From positions 1 to 64,000 of the forward strand of contig JBFRWB010000210.1 in the NCBI GenBank assembly GCA_051439375.1: a DNA stretch of 64,000 bases. Direction: 5' to 3'. Both the position numbers and the translations under genes were made by a program. The notes beneath the pieces are model-generated. The model saw only the letters and a list, made by a program, of their open reading frames with translations. It was not told the origin of the DNA and did not search any database. Shown here one piece after another: positions 7,928 to 15,777 of this stretch (position 1 is its first letter; the number at the start of each line of letters is the position of its first letter). Source of the DNA: JBGTGT01 sp051439375. Its GTDB lineage: Bacteria > Cyanobacteriota > Cyanobacteriia > Cyanobacteriales > Microcystaceae.

Positions 7928-7940
7928 CAGTTAGCAGTAA
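7911..7940 (+). repeat. Short tandem TAGCAGT heptamer repeat
   Basis: Four copies of a TAGCAGT unit overlap the last codons and stop of the lyase gene, so the protein ends in repeat-encoded LAVSS. A related heptamer array (AACTGCT / AACTGAT) lies at 50389-50452. Such short tandemly repeated repetitive sequences are common in cyanobacteria. Confidence 0.75.
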
Positions 7941-7987
7941 ACAGCCATTATCTATTCTTAAAAATATGATCTCAATCGTTTATTGCT

Positions 7988-8440
7988 ATGAAATTTATTA
8001 AGGAATTAAAACAACTCTATGATCAAGATTTTGTTTTATGGGTTGATAAAACTACCGATAAAATTCGTCAAGGCGATATTACCAATTTAGATTGGGAACA
8101 TCTATTAGAGGAAATAGAAGACTTGGGAAGAGAACAAAGAAACAAAGTAGAAAGTTATCTAATTCAAACTGTTAAACATCTATTAATGTATCAATATTGG
8201 CTCAGTGAAAAAGATTACTGTGCGAAGGGATGGGCAGATGAGATAGATAATTTTCGTATTGAATTAGAAATTTTATTCCAGTCAAAAACCCTTTACAATT
8301 ATGGAACTTCTATCGTAGATAGGGTTTATAATAAAGCTAAACGTTCAGTCATTAAAAAAACAGGTTTGTCTTCTACTATTTTTCCCAACACCTGTCCCTA
8401 CTCGTTCGAGGAAATAGTAGATGTTGAGTTTTTACCCTAA
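7988..8440 (+). CDS. DUF29 family protein
   Basis: The 150-residue protein has the DUF29 hallmarks: an early LYDQDFVLWVDKTTDKIRQGD segment, the LLEEIEDLGREQRNKVESYL helix, a KHLLMYQYW stretch, and a terminal CPYSFEEIVDVEFLP. It is predicted all-helical, soluble and cytoplasmic. DUF29 proteins are abundant, often multi-copy, in cyanobacteria and have no established biochemical function. A second, broken member is at 59705-60175. It lies convergent to copA, with no obvious partner gene. Confidence 0.85.
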   Translation: MKFIKELKQLYDQDFVLWVDKTTDKIRQGDITNLDWEHLLEEIEDLGREQRNKVESYLIQTVKHLLMYQYWLSEKDYCAKGWADEIDNFRIELEILFQSKTLYNYGTSIVDRVYNKAKRSVIKKTGLSSTIFPNTCPYSFEEIVDVEFLP

Positions 8441-8538
8441 TTATATTTATTGAAGGACAATAAATCTAGCAATTTAGATAAAGATAAAACGCCAAACAAT
8501 AAGGCAATTGTTCACATTTATTTTGTGTCAAATAAAAT

Positions 8539-10800
8539 CTAAACTTTAAACTTGCGTAATTTTAACGCATTAGTTACTACAGAAACCGAACTCATGGCCA
8601 TCGCCCCTCCTGCAATCATTGGGTTTAACAGTAAACCAAACAAAGGATATAAAACCCCTGCTGCAATGGGAATACTTAAGACATTATAAATATAGGCAAA
8701 AAAGAGATTTTTACGAATATTTCTCATAGTAGCTTGACTCAATTTAATAGCGGTAACAATACCCTTTAAATCCCCAGAAATAAGGGTTAAATCACTCGCT
8801 GCTATAGCAACATCTGTTCCGGTACCAATAGCAATTCCTACGTCTGCTTGTGCTAATGCGGGTGCATCATTGATTCCATCTCCTACCATTGCGACAACTT
8901 TATGTTTCTGTTGACGACTTTTTCTTTCTTGTTGAATCTTCTTAATAATACTTACTTTTTGCGCAGGATAAACTTCTGCAAACACTCTTTTAATTCCCAC
9001 TTCCAAAGCAATAACATCTGCTGTTTTTTGATTATCTCCTGTTAACATAATTATCTCTAATCCCATTTTTTTCAAGGCTTTTATTGCTTCAATAGAGGAA
9101 GGTTTAAGGGCATCAGTAATACCGAATAATCCCTCAATTTTTCCATCAATTGCGATAAAGGCTGTTGTTTTTGCATCTGCATTATATTGTTGACTATAAG
9201 AATGTAATAAATCAGTGTTAATATTTAACTGATTCATCCATCTTTCCGTACCAATTTGTACCCATTTTCCTAATACTTTTCCTTGTACCCCCATTCCAGC
9301 AATGGCTTCAAATTCACTAACAGAAGATAAGGGTGTTTTTATTCCTTGAGATTGGGCATAATTAACTACCGCTTCGGCTAAGGGATGTTCAGAATTTCTT
9401 TCTAAAGCAGCAGCTAATTTTAAGACTTCTAATTCATTATTATTGTCAATTCCTGTAACGGTGATATAGTTAGTAACCGTCGGTTTTCCTTGGGTAATTG
9501 TGCCTGTTTTATCGCAGACAATCGCATCTATTTTATGAGCTAATTCTAAACTATCTGCCCCTTTAATTAAAATACCATGTTCTGCTCCTTTTCCTGTTCC
9601 TACCATAATAGCGGTTGGGGTAGCTAACCCTAAAGCACAAGGACAAGCAATAATTAAAACGCCAACTGTTGTCATAATCGCAATAGGAACATCTCCTATA
9701 ATATAAAACCAAATAATAAAGGTTAAACTCGCAATCGTAATGACAGCAGGGACAAACCATTCTGTTACTTTATCAGCTAATTTTTGAATCGGCGCTTTAC
9801 TTCCTTGAGCTTCTTGAACCAGTTTAACAATTTGGGCTAAAACTGTATCTTTTCCGACTTTTATTGCTTTAAATTTAAAGCTTCCTGTTTTATTAATCGT
9901 TGCCCCAATCACTTCATCTCCTACGACTTTTTGAACAGGAATGGGTTCACCCGTTACCATCGATTCATCTATCGAAGAATTCCCTTCTATAACTTCTCCA
10001 TCAACGGGAATTTTTTCCCCCGGACGAACTAAAATAAGATCCCCTACTTCTACCTGTTCAATCGGCAAATCAATTTCTTTCTCATTACGGATAACTCTAG
10101 CCGTTTTTGCCTGTAATCCCATTAATTGACGAATCGCTTCTGACGTTTTTCCCTTCGCTTGGCTTTCTAATAATTTCCCTAATAAAATTAAGGTAATAAC
10201 AACCGATGCACTTTCAAAATAAACATCAGGCTGAATATCTTGGGACGCTAAACTCTGAGGAAAAAGGGTGGCAAAGACAGAGTAAAAATAAGCAACACCT
10301 GTTCCCAAACTGACTAAGGTATTCATATCAGAACTCCGACGGTTTAAGGCTTTCCATCCTCCAATTAAAAAGGTTTGACCACACCAAAATTGTACAGGGG
10401 TTGCTAAGATAAATTGTATCCAAGAATTATGTAACCAACGAGGAATAAACGGCAAATTTAACCCCGTCATCATGGGCAACATTCCCACCATTAAAAGAAA
10501 ACTAATAATACTCCCAAAACTAACTTTATAAATTAACTCTTTTTGTTTCTTTTCCCTTACTTTTTGCTCCTCATTTTCTTTTGTCTCCTTAAGGGGAAAT
10601 GCTTGAAATCCTGCCTTACTAACTGCTTGTTGAATTGTTCCTAAGTTTGTGGTATTTTGATCATAAATAACCGTTGCTTGAGAGAGAGCAAAATTAACAT
10701 TTCCTTCCCTAACACCTTCTACTTTTTGCAACACCCTTTCCACCGCAGACGCACATCCTGCACAACTCATTCCTTGCAATTTTAATTGTTCAGTTTTCAT
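8539..10800 (-). CDS. copA: Cu(I)-transporting P1B-type ATPase
   Basis: A 753-residue heavy-metal pump. Order: N-terminal HMA domain with GMSCAGCAS (Cys13, Cys16), membrane helices, actuator TGEP loop, membrane IACPCALGLATP (CPC metal site), phosphorylation motif DKTGTIT, the SEHPLAEA His-Pro motif, TGDN and GDGINDAPAL. Near the C-terminus, FFAYIYN and MAMSSVSVV match the Tyr-Asn and Met/Ser residues that specify Cu(I) rather than Zn(II). Cyanobacterial homologues are PacS (thylakoid) and CtaA (plasma membrane); I cannot tell which this is. A good AAAGGAGA ribosome site (10808-10815) fixes ATG 10800. Downstream of, and probably cotranscribed with, a merR-type regulator. Confidence 0.93.
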   Translation of the reverse strand: MKTEQLKLQGMSCAGCASAVERVLQKVEGVREGNVNFALSQATVIYDQNTTNLGTIQQAVSKAGFQAFPLKETKENEEQKVREKKQKELIYKVSFGSIISFLLMVGMLPMMTGLNLPFIPRWLHNSWIQFILATPVQFWCGQTFLIGGWKALNRRSSDMNTLVSLGTGVAYFYSVFATLFPQSLASQDIQPDVYFESASVVITLILLGKLLESQAKGKTSEAIRQLMGLQAKTARVIRNEKEIDLPIEQVEVGDLILVRPGEKIPVDGEVIEGNSSIDESMVTGEPIPVQKVVGDEVIGATINKTGSFKFKAIKVGKDTVLAQIVKLVQEAQGSKAPIQKLADKVTEWFVPAVITIASLTFIIWFYIIGDVPIAIMTTVGVLIIACPCALGLATPTAIMVGTGKGAEHGILIKGADSLELAHKIDAIVCDKTGTITQGKPTVTNYITVTGIDNNNELEVLKLAAALERNSEHPLAEAVVNYAQSQGIKTPLSSVSEFEAIAGMGVQGKVLGKWVQIGTERWMNQLNINTDLLHSYSQQYNADAKTTAFIAIDGKIEGLFGITDALKPSSIEAIKALKKMGLEIIMLTGDNQKTADVIALEVGIKRVFAEVYPAQKVSIIKKIQQERKSRQQKHKVVAMVGDGINDAPALAQADVGIAIGTGTDVAIAASDLTLISGDLKGIVTAIKLSQATMRNIRKNLFFAYIYNVLSIPIAAGVLYPLFGLLLNPMIAGGAMAMSSVSVVTNALKLRKFKV

Positions 10801-10873
10801 GATGGAATCTCCTTTAGTTGCAATAATTTGATTGATCACATCAGGACAGAATTTACCTATACCTAAATTATGA

Positions 10874-11308
10874 TTACTTTGATGTCTTCAATGAGACAGT
10901 TGAAATTAAAGGACAATTTTCTAGAGGATTTAATTGATCATGAGGATAGGTTAACCACTCATCACGATACCCTTCTAATTCGGCTTTAAAGCACATCATT
11001 TGTTCAATTTTATGGTTCAATTCCTCAATTTTGTGATCAAGTAACTGTCTAACCAATTGACAGGGCGTTTCTCCCCTATCTTGTATCTCTAGAATTTGCT
11101 TAATTTCTTCAAGGCTAAATCCAATCGCTTGCGCCTTTTTAATAAATTCTACCTGCTGACTGGCATCAGAACTGTAGTAACGATATCCGTTTTCTCCTCT
11201 TTTAACAGGGTTAAGCAGCCCTAAATCGCTATAATAGCGCAAATTGCCCACAGAAAGTCCTGTCTCTTGAGCAAGTTCTCCAATTTTTAGGTAAGATACC
11301 CCATTCAT
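10874..11308 (-). CDS. MerR-family metal-responsive regulator
   Basis: The 144-residue protein begins with the MerR winged-helix segment (YLKIGELAQETGLSVGNLRYYSDLGLL), then a long dimerisation helix and a C-terminal metal loop with NCPLI. Cys83 in ETPCQLV aligns with the dimer-interface Cys of ZntR/MerR (Cys79/82), whereas CueR-type copper sensors have Ser there. The first loop Cys of CueR is missing; Trp or nearby residues occupy that place, while the NCPLI Cys is kept. It lies directly upstream of the copper ATPase (73 bp between stop and copA ATG) on the same strand. It likely activates both from the promoter at 11342-11373. The metal sensed is uncertain. Confidence 0.85.
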   Translation of the reverse strand: MNGVSYLKIGELAQETGLSVGNLRYYSDLGLLNPVKRGENGYRYYSSDASQQVEFIKKAQAIGFSLEEIKQILEIQDRGETPCQLVRQLLDHKIEELNHKIEQMMCFKAELEGYRDEWLTYPHDQLNPLENCPLISTVSLKTSK

Positions 11309-11341
11309 AATTCAACATACCCTCCATATTTTCCTAGTTCT

Positions 11342-11373
11342 AGTTTAAACTCTCTAGTCAACTGTAGAGTCAA
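11342..11373 (-). promoter_or_regulatory. MerR-type promoter/operator of merR-copA
   Basis: On the minus strand: TTGACT (-35, 11373-11368), a 20-bp spacer, then TAAACT (-10, 11347-11342). The spacer contains a 22-bp dyad (11370-11349) of form ACTCT-n2-AGT-n2-ACT-n2-AGAGT, closely resembling the ZntR operator. Over-long 19-20 bp spacers with a central dyad are diagnostic of MerR-activated promoters. Transcription would begin about 25-30 bp before the regulator start. Confidence 0.8.
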
Positions 11374-11430
11374 GACAGGTCTCACTGATTCAGTTATCAT
11401 AAGTTCATAATTTATCATCCATAATTTAAA

Positions 11431-12240
11431 ATGAATCTCTTAATTTTTACCGATTTAGACGGAACTTTACTCAATCCAGATGATTATCGGTATGATGCAG
11501 CCTTACCCCTCCTAGAAGACTTAAAACAACGCCACATTCCTGTTATTCCTGTTACCAGTAAAACCCGTGTTGAAGTGGAAACCTTACTTAATGATCTAAG
11601 GGTAATTGATCCCTTTATTGTTGAAAATGGAAGCGGTATTTTTGTTCCTTTACAGCATAAAACCTTCATTATTCCCCAACCTAACCCTTGGCAAGACTAT
11701 CATCTCCAATTATTAGGTGTTTCCTATGAAAAAGCCCGCCAAACGCTTTCTATCTTATCCAAACAAATCGGACAAACCTTAATTGGGTTTGGTGACTTAA
11801 GTGTAGAAGATATTCAAGAAAAAACAGGATTAAGCTTTGAAGATGCGCAAAAAGCAAAAAACAGAGAGTTTACTGAGCCTTTTCTAACGCCTAACGTTAA
11901 TCCTACTCAATTAAAAGCATTAGCAGCAGATTTAGGCTATAAAATAGTCATCGGCGATCGCTTTTCCCATCTTATCAGCGCACAAGCAGGAAAAGGAAAA
12001 GCTGTACAATGGCTACAAAAACATTACCAATGGCCGAATCCTACTGGGAACAAAGTGACCATTGGCTTAGGAAATAGTCCAAATGACTTAGAAATGTTAG
12101 AAACAGTAGATATTCCAGTGATTATCCCCGGACATAAGGGAGTTCATTCAGGATTAGAAGGAAAACCTTGGCAAGTCGCCGATGCGGTAGGTTGTCAGGG
12201 GTGGGTACAAGCTGTTACCTCAATCCTAAACAACTTGTAA
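11431..12240 (+). CDS. HAD phosphatase, mannosyl-3-phosphoglycerate phosphatase family
   Basis: A 269-residue Cof-type HAD hydrolase. Motif I is FTDLDGTLLNP (nucleophile Asp8, general acid Asp10), motif II is VTSKTR, and the acidic motif IV is LGNSPNDLEML. The TSKTR and AKNREFTEPF segments are characteristic of the MPG phosphatase subfamily, which removes phosphate from mannosyl-3-phosphoglycerate to give mannosylglycerate. Relatives in cyanobacteria may act on glucosyl-3-phosphoglycerate or related sugar phosphates. No matching synthase is in the window, so the substrate is inferred from family only. Divergently transcribed from merR. Confidence 0.8.
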   Translation: MNLLIFTDLDGTLLNPDDYRYDAALPLLEDLKQRHIPVIPVTSKTRVEVETLLNDLRVIDPFIVENGSGIFVPLQHKTFIIPQPNPWQDYHLQLLGVSYEKARQTLSILSKQIGQTLIGFGDLSVEDIQEKTGLSFEDAQKAKNREFTEPFLTPNVNPTQLKALAADLGYKIVIGDRFSHLISAQAGKGKAVQWLQKHYQWPNPTGNKVTIGLGNSPNDLEMLETVDIPVIIPGHKGVHSGLEGKPWQVADAVGCQGWVQAVTSILNNL

Positions 12241-12264
12241 CTTACAATCTCGCTCACGACACTC

Positions 12265-12301
12265 CAAACAAGACGAGGTGATGGTGTCTCATTCTTGTTT
12301 G
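12265..12301. terminator. Hairpin between convergent genes
   Basis: CAAACAAGA (12265-12273) pairs perfectly with TCTTGTTTG (12293-12301). It lies 24 bp past the phosphatase stop and before the convergent small gene, a natural place for a bidirectional terminator. There is no long T-run. Confidence 0.45.
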
Positions 12302-12354
12302 AATTAACTACATCTTGCAAAAAATCTATAATGATATGCGTAACAACGCTGTAT

Positions 12355-12516
12355 TTAATTATTTTCTGATTCGATAAGGATCACATTATTAGCAACACTA
12401 GGAGAAAGCGCAGTAGAATCAGCTTGACGACCTGTAGGAAGAAGTACAGAGAGGGAAATGACCCCAAGACAAGCAGCAGTCGTCAAAACGGTTAATTGGT
12501 AGAAGATTCTGTCCAT
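12355..12516 (-). CDS. Small single-pass membrane protein (53 aa)
   Basis: ATG complementary to 12514-12516, stop at 12355-12357. The protein has a short MDRIFYQL head, one hydrophobic segment (LTVLTTAACLGVISLSVLLP), then a polar Ser/Thr tail ending IESENN. It could be a membrane-anchored microprotein or a signal peptide with a very short mature part. I do not recognise a family. It is divergent from prfB. Support is the hydrophobic design and an otherwise empty spacer. Confidence 0.45.
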   Translation of the reverse strand: MDRIFYQLTVLTTAACLGVISLSVLLPTGRQADSTALSPSVANNVILIESENN

Positions 12517-12694
12517 GATTTGATTTCATTGTAAAGTTATGTTCGCCATTATAGCAGCGACTCCGTAAATTTCCCTAAAAGATCCTTAAGACTTAAGGAA
12601 GATTTTCTGTAGATTCTAGGACATTCATTTTTAGTCTCTTCCCTATTCTCTGATATATTGATAAGCAAGCTCGATCGCTTACCAAAAAAACACA

Positions 12695-13805
12695 ATGGAA
12701 ACGACTGAATTTAAACGAGAAATCGAAACGGTTAACTTACGCCTGAGTTCTGCTCAGGAATATCTTTGACTTACCCACTTTACAAGCCAAAATCCACGAT
12801 TTAGAGCAAGTTGCAAGTCAACCTGACTTTTGGGATTCTCCTGAGATAGCACAAAAAACCCTACAAGACCTAAATAACGCAAAATCCGCCCTTGAAACCT
12901 ATCAAAAGTGGAAAAATTCCCTAGAAGATACCCAAGTCATCCTAGAATTACTAGAAATAGACGAAGATCAAGCCTTATTAAAAGAAGCAACGGATACGTT
13001 AAACCATCTCAATAAAGAATTAGATCGATGGGAGTTGCAACAGCTTTTATCGGGGGAATACGATGAAAAAGGAGTCATTTTAACCATAAATGCCGGAGCA
13101 GGAGGGACAGATGCCCAAGATTGGGCGCAAATGCTCCTGCGGATGTACACTCGTTGGGGAGAACAACAAGGATATCAGGTTAAATTAACTGAACTTTCAG
13201 AAGGGGATGAAGCCGGCCTCAAATCCGCTACACTTGAAATTGAAGGACGGTATGCTTTTGGCTATCTCAAAGGTGAAAAAGGAACCCATCGACTGGTCAG
13301 AATTTCCCCCTTTAATGCGAATGGGAAACGACAAACCAGTTTTGCAGGGGTGGAAGTGATGCCAATTTTGGCAGAAGAGGCCATTAATTTAGAGATTCCC
13401 GAAAAAGACCTCGAAATTACTACCTCTCGTTCTGGGGGAAAGGGGGGACAAAATGTGAATAAGGTAGAAACGGCCGTTCGTATTGTTCATGTCCCAACGG
13501 GAATTGCAGTCAGATGTACCCAAGAGCGATCGCAGTTACAAAATAAAGAAAAAGCACTCGCTATTTTAAAAGCAAAGCTGTTAATTATTCTACAAGAGCA
13601 ACGAGCGCAGGAAATTGCCGAAATTCGTGGGGATATGGTGGAGGCTGCTTGGGGAAATCAAATTCGTAATTATGTCTTTCATCCCTATCAAATGGTCAAG
13701 GATCTTCGCACAGAAGTGGAAACAACGGATGTTGAGGGGGTAATGGATGGCAGTTTGGATAATTTTATTGAAGCTTATTTAAAACAGGTCAGCAAGGATA
13801 TTTAG
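12695..13805 (+). CDS. prfB: Peptide chain release factor 2, programmed +1 frameshift
   Basis: Terminates translation at UGA and UAA. The ATG frame (12695) reads 24 codons to ...SAQEYL then TGA (12767-12769); shifting +1 at CTT-TGA-C gives DLPTLQAKIHDLEQ and continues to TAG 13803-13805. The total is about 369 residues, the usual RF2 length. An AGGA (12756-12759) just upstream acts as the internal Shine-Dalgarno of this classic autoregulatory site. The SPF tripeptide (RISPFNANG) recognises UGA; SGGKGGQNVNK carries the catalytic GGQ. Annotation of only the downstream frame would lose the N-terminus. Confidence 0.95.
12764..12770 (+). promoter_or_regulatory. prfB: prfB programmed frameshift site CTTTGAC
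   Basis: CTT-TGA-C is the canonical RF2 slippery stop. When RF2 is scarce, the UGA is decoded slowly and the ribosome slips +1 from CUU to UUU, reading GAC (12768-12770) next. The upstream AGGA at 12756-12759 pairs with 16S rRNA to promote the shift. Confidence 0.93.
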
Positions 13806-13829
13806 AATTCGATTTGATAGACCAGTCGC

Positions 13830-14945
13830 TTAACGAACTCTTTCCCATAAACGAAGGATTTCCCCCACCGTTTGAGGAGAGGGAGGTGACTCCACTTGAG
13901 AGGGTGGATTAATTTGTGATCCCGGAATATTTTGTCCCCAAGGACTATTAGGAATAGTAGCTAAATCAAGACTATCAATAACAGGACGAAAACCATATTG
14001 AACTAAGACTTTTTGTTGTTCAGGTTGACGGATAAAACTAATAAATTCCTGTGCTGCTTTAGCTTGTCCTTGACTCACTTGAGGACGCATAATCACCGCA
14101 GCAGCCACCACTTCTACTGTTGGATTTAAGTAATAAATTTGATAGGATTTACCTTGATTTAAACCTGATTGCTGCCAACGATAAAGAGCGATACTTTCAT
14201 AAACGGTCGCCACATCGGCATCATTAGGGGCTCTAGTAATGAATTCTTGTAATAAAATATCTGTTGAACGAGGGGGTAAATAAACAGATCGTTTAATTAA
14301 AGAAAAGAGAGATTCAAGGGTCGGATCACTTAAATTAAGATTATTGTCTAATTTAGCTTGTGACCATAAACTAAGGGTAATTTGTCCACTATTAGAACGA
14401 GTGGGATCAGTCATTAAGAAATCAAAGCTTCCCCAATCAGCTTGTCCTCCAATTTGTTGCCAGTTTCTTTGTTGAATAGCAGCTTCTAAATTTTGCCAAC
14501 GAAATTGTCCGTCAGGGAAAATAACCTTTCCTCTTTCTGGCCATGCAATTCCTACTAAAAAGGTTTTAGCAATGGGTTGAGGATCTTCATAGAAGGGGTC
14601 ATTTGTTTCGGCGGTTAATCGTTGTTTTAGTTCTTCTAATTTGTCGCTAGATGCAGGAATTAAAACGGTGGGAGTAAAGTCATTTTTTTGATCAACATAG
14701 TTGTTAATCATATCTTGTGATCCCTGAAATTCTAACTCAAGGGTAATGTTAGGATTTTCTTGTTGAAATTGTTCTTTGAGTTGTTGTAAAGGTTCAGTTA
14801 ATTCTGTCCCACTTACGACTACTATCTTCTGAGTAACACCGGGTAAGGGAACATAAGCTAACGCAACAGACAATAAACCAATTACCCCTGATAAAAGAGC
14901 AGATTTCTTGTTATCTTTTTTAGGAAACGTTTTGAATAATGGCAT
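13830..14945 (-). CDS. Extracytoplasmic substrate-binding protein (PstS-like fold)
   Basis: The 371-residue protein starts with a basic head and a hydrophobic segment (SALLSGVIGLLSVALAYVP), a signal peptide or anchor. The rest reads as a type II periplasmic binding protein: IVVVSGTELTEPLQQLKEQF, then TPTVLIPASSDKLEELK, a TDPTRSNSGQITL ligand loop, and a C-terminal AAQEFISFIRQPEQQKVL. The TRSNSG motif is shared with the VWA protein upstream (APTRSNSGLQT). No ABC permease or ATPase genes are nearby, so transport is doubtful. It is the third gene of a same-strand set. Ligand unknown. Confidence 0.7.
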   Translation of the reverse strand: MPLFKTFPKKDNKKSALLSGVIGLLSVALAYVPLPGVTQKIVVVSGTELTEPLQQLKEQFQQENPNITLELEFQGSQDMINNYVDQKNDFTPTVLIPASSDKLEELKQRLTAETNDPFYEDPQPIAKTFLVGIAWPERGKVIFPDGQFRWQNLEAAIQQRNWQQIGGQADWGSFDFLMTDPTRSNSGQITLSLWSQAKLDNNLNLSDPTLESLFSLIKRSVYLPPRSTDILLQEFITRAPNDADVATVYESIALYRWQQSGLNQGKSYQIYYLNPTVEVVAAAVIMRPQVSQGQAKAAQEFISFIRQPEQQKVLVQYGFRPVIDSLDLATIPNSPWGQNIPGSQINPPSQVESPPSPQTVGEILRLWERVR

Positions 14946-14947
14946 TT

Positions 14948-15015
14948 TTTTAGGTTTTAGGTTTTAGGTTTGCTGGTTTCGGGTTTTGGGTTTACTGGTT
15001 TTGGGTTTTAGAGCG
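14948..15015. repeat. Tandem TTTTAGG / TTTTGGG-like heptamer repeat
   Basis: A run of TAGGTTT and related GGGTTTT/GGGTTTA units in the 92-bp gap between two minus-strand genes. No ORF. Similar CCTAAAA/CCTCAAA units occur at 62702-62750. Probably a cyanobacterial short tandem repeat. Confidence 0.75.
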
Positions 15016-15037
15016 TTAAAACTCATACCTCACACCT

Positions 15038-15763
15038 TTAATTTAACCATTGTTCAAGTTTATTTTGTTGGTCTTCAATTTTAAGTAATGTCTGATTAAT
15101 TTGCTCAATTTTCTCGGCATTATTTCCCGAATAGTTATGCAGATTGTTATACAATTCCTGTAAGTTTCCTGCCGATGTTTGTAATAGGGTATTGAGATAA
15201 ATAACTTGTGATTGGCGACTATCAAGTCCTTGTTTAACTTGCGCTAAGTTGTCTGCTAAAGTCGCTGAAAGTTGTTCTAATTGTTGACGAGATTCCCCCG
15301 AACTGAGTGTAATTTGTTCATCTACTTCTGTTTTCTTTTGACTTAATTCTTCCCAAGATAAAAGAGATTTTTTCTGTATCATTTTCTGAGTTAAATTGCG
15401 AATTTTAGTAGGAAATTGAGAAAAGCGATCACAGACTTCTTGTACTTTCACTAAGGTGTCTAAATGCTGTGACTCTTGTGCGAGTTTTTGACTCACTTCT
15501 TGGCGAACTTGTTCGCTTTGAATCCCCAAGGTTTCACTAAAGGTTTCCATGGCGTTCAAATCTTGTTCTAAAGTCTTTTGTAACTGTCCTTCTGCATCCA
15601 ATTCTTGTGATTTTAAAACCGATGCACTGAGTAAAGTAACCCCTAATGCACTGGGAATAATAATTGGATTGGGTAAGCGAATTAAACGAACCCCAAGGAT
15701 TAACGTGAGTCCCCCAATAGCAACCGCTATGGGATAGTAAATTGGATTAGCTAATTTTAACAT
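15038..15763 (-). CDS. Membrane-anchored coiled-coil protein in SBP/VWA set
   Basis: A 241-residue protein with two close hydrophobic segments at the N-terminus (YYPIAVAIGGLTLILGVRLI and PNPIIIPSALGVTLLSASVL). A long Gln/Glu/Leu-rich region follows, predicted to be coiled coil (for example QLEQLSATLADNLAQVKQGL). Topology would be a helical hairpin with a large soluble stalk. It lies 14 bp after the VWA lipoprotein gene and 92 bp before the second binding-protein gene, so the three probably work together. No domain name recognised. Confidence 0.65.
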   Translation of the reverse strand: MLKLANPIYYPIAVAIGGLTLILGVRLIRLPNPIIIPSALGVTLLSASVLKSQELDAEGQLQKTLEQDLNAMETFSETLGIQSEQVRQEVSQKLAQESQHLDTLVKVQEVCDRFSQFPTKIRNLTQKMIQKKSLLSWEELSQKKTEVDEQITLSSGESRQQLEQLSATLADNLAQVKQGLDSRQSQVIYLNTLLQTSAGNLQELYNNLHNYSGNNAEKIEQINQTLLKIEDQQNKLEQWLN

Positions 15764-15777
15764 TATCTTCTATCCTC

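Noticed and set aside
13035..13805. prfB as a 256-residue gene starting at 13035
   Set aside because: The N-terminal domain is encoded upstream in two frames joined by a canonical frameshift site.
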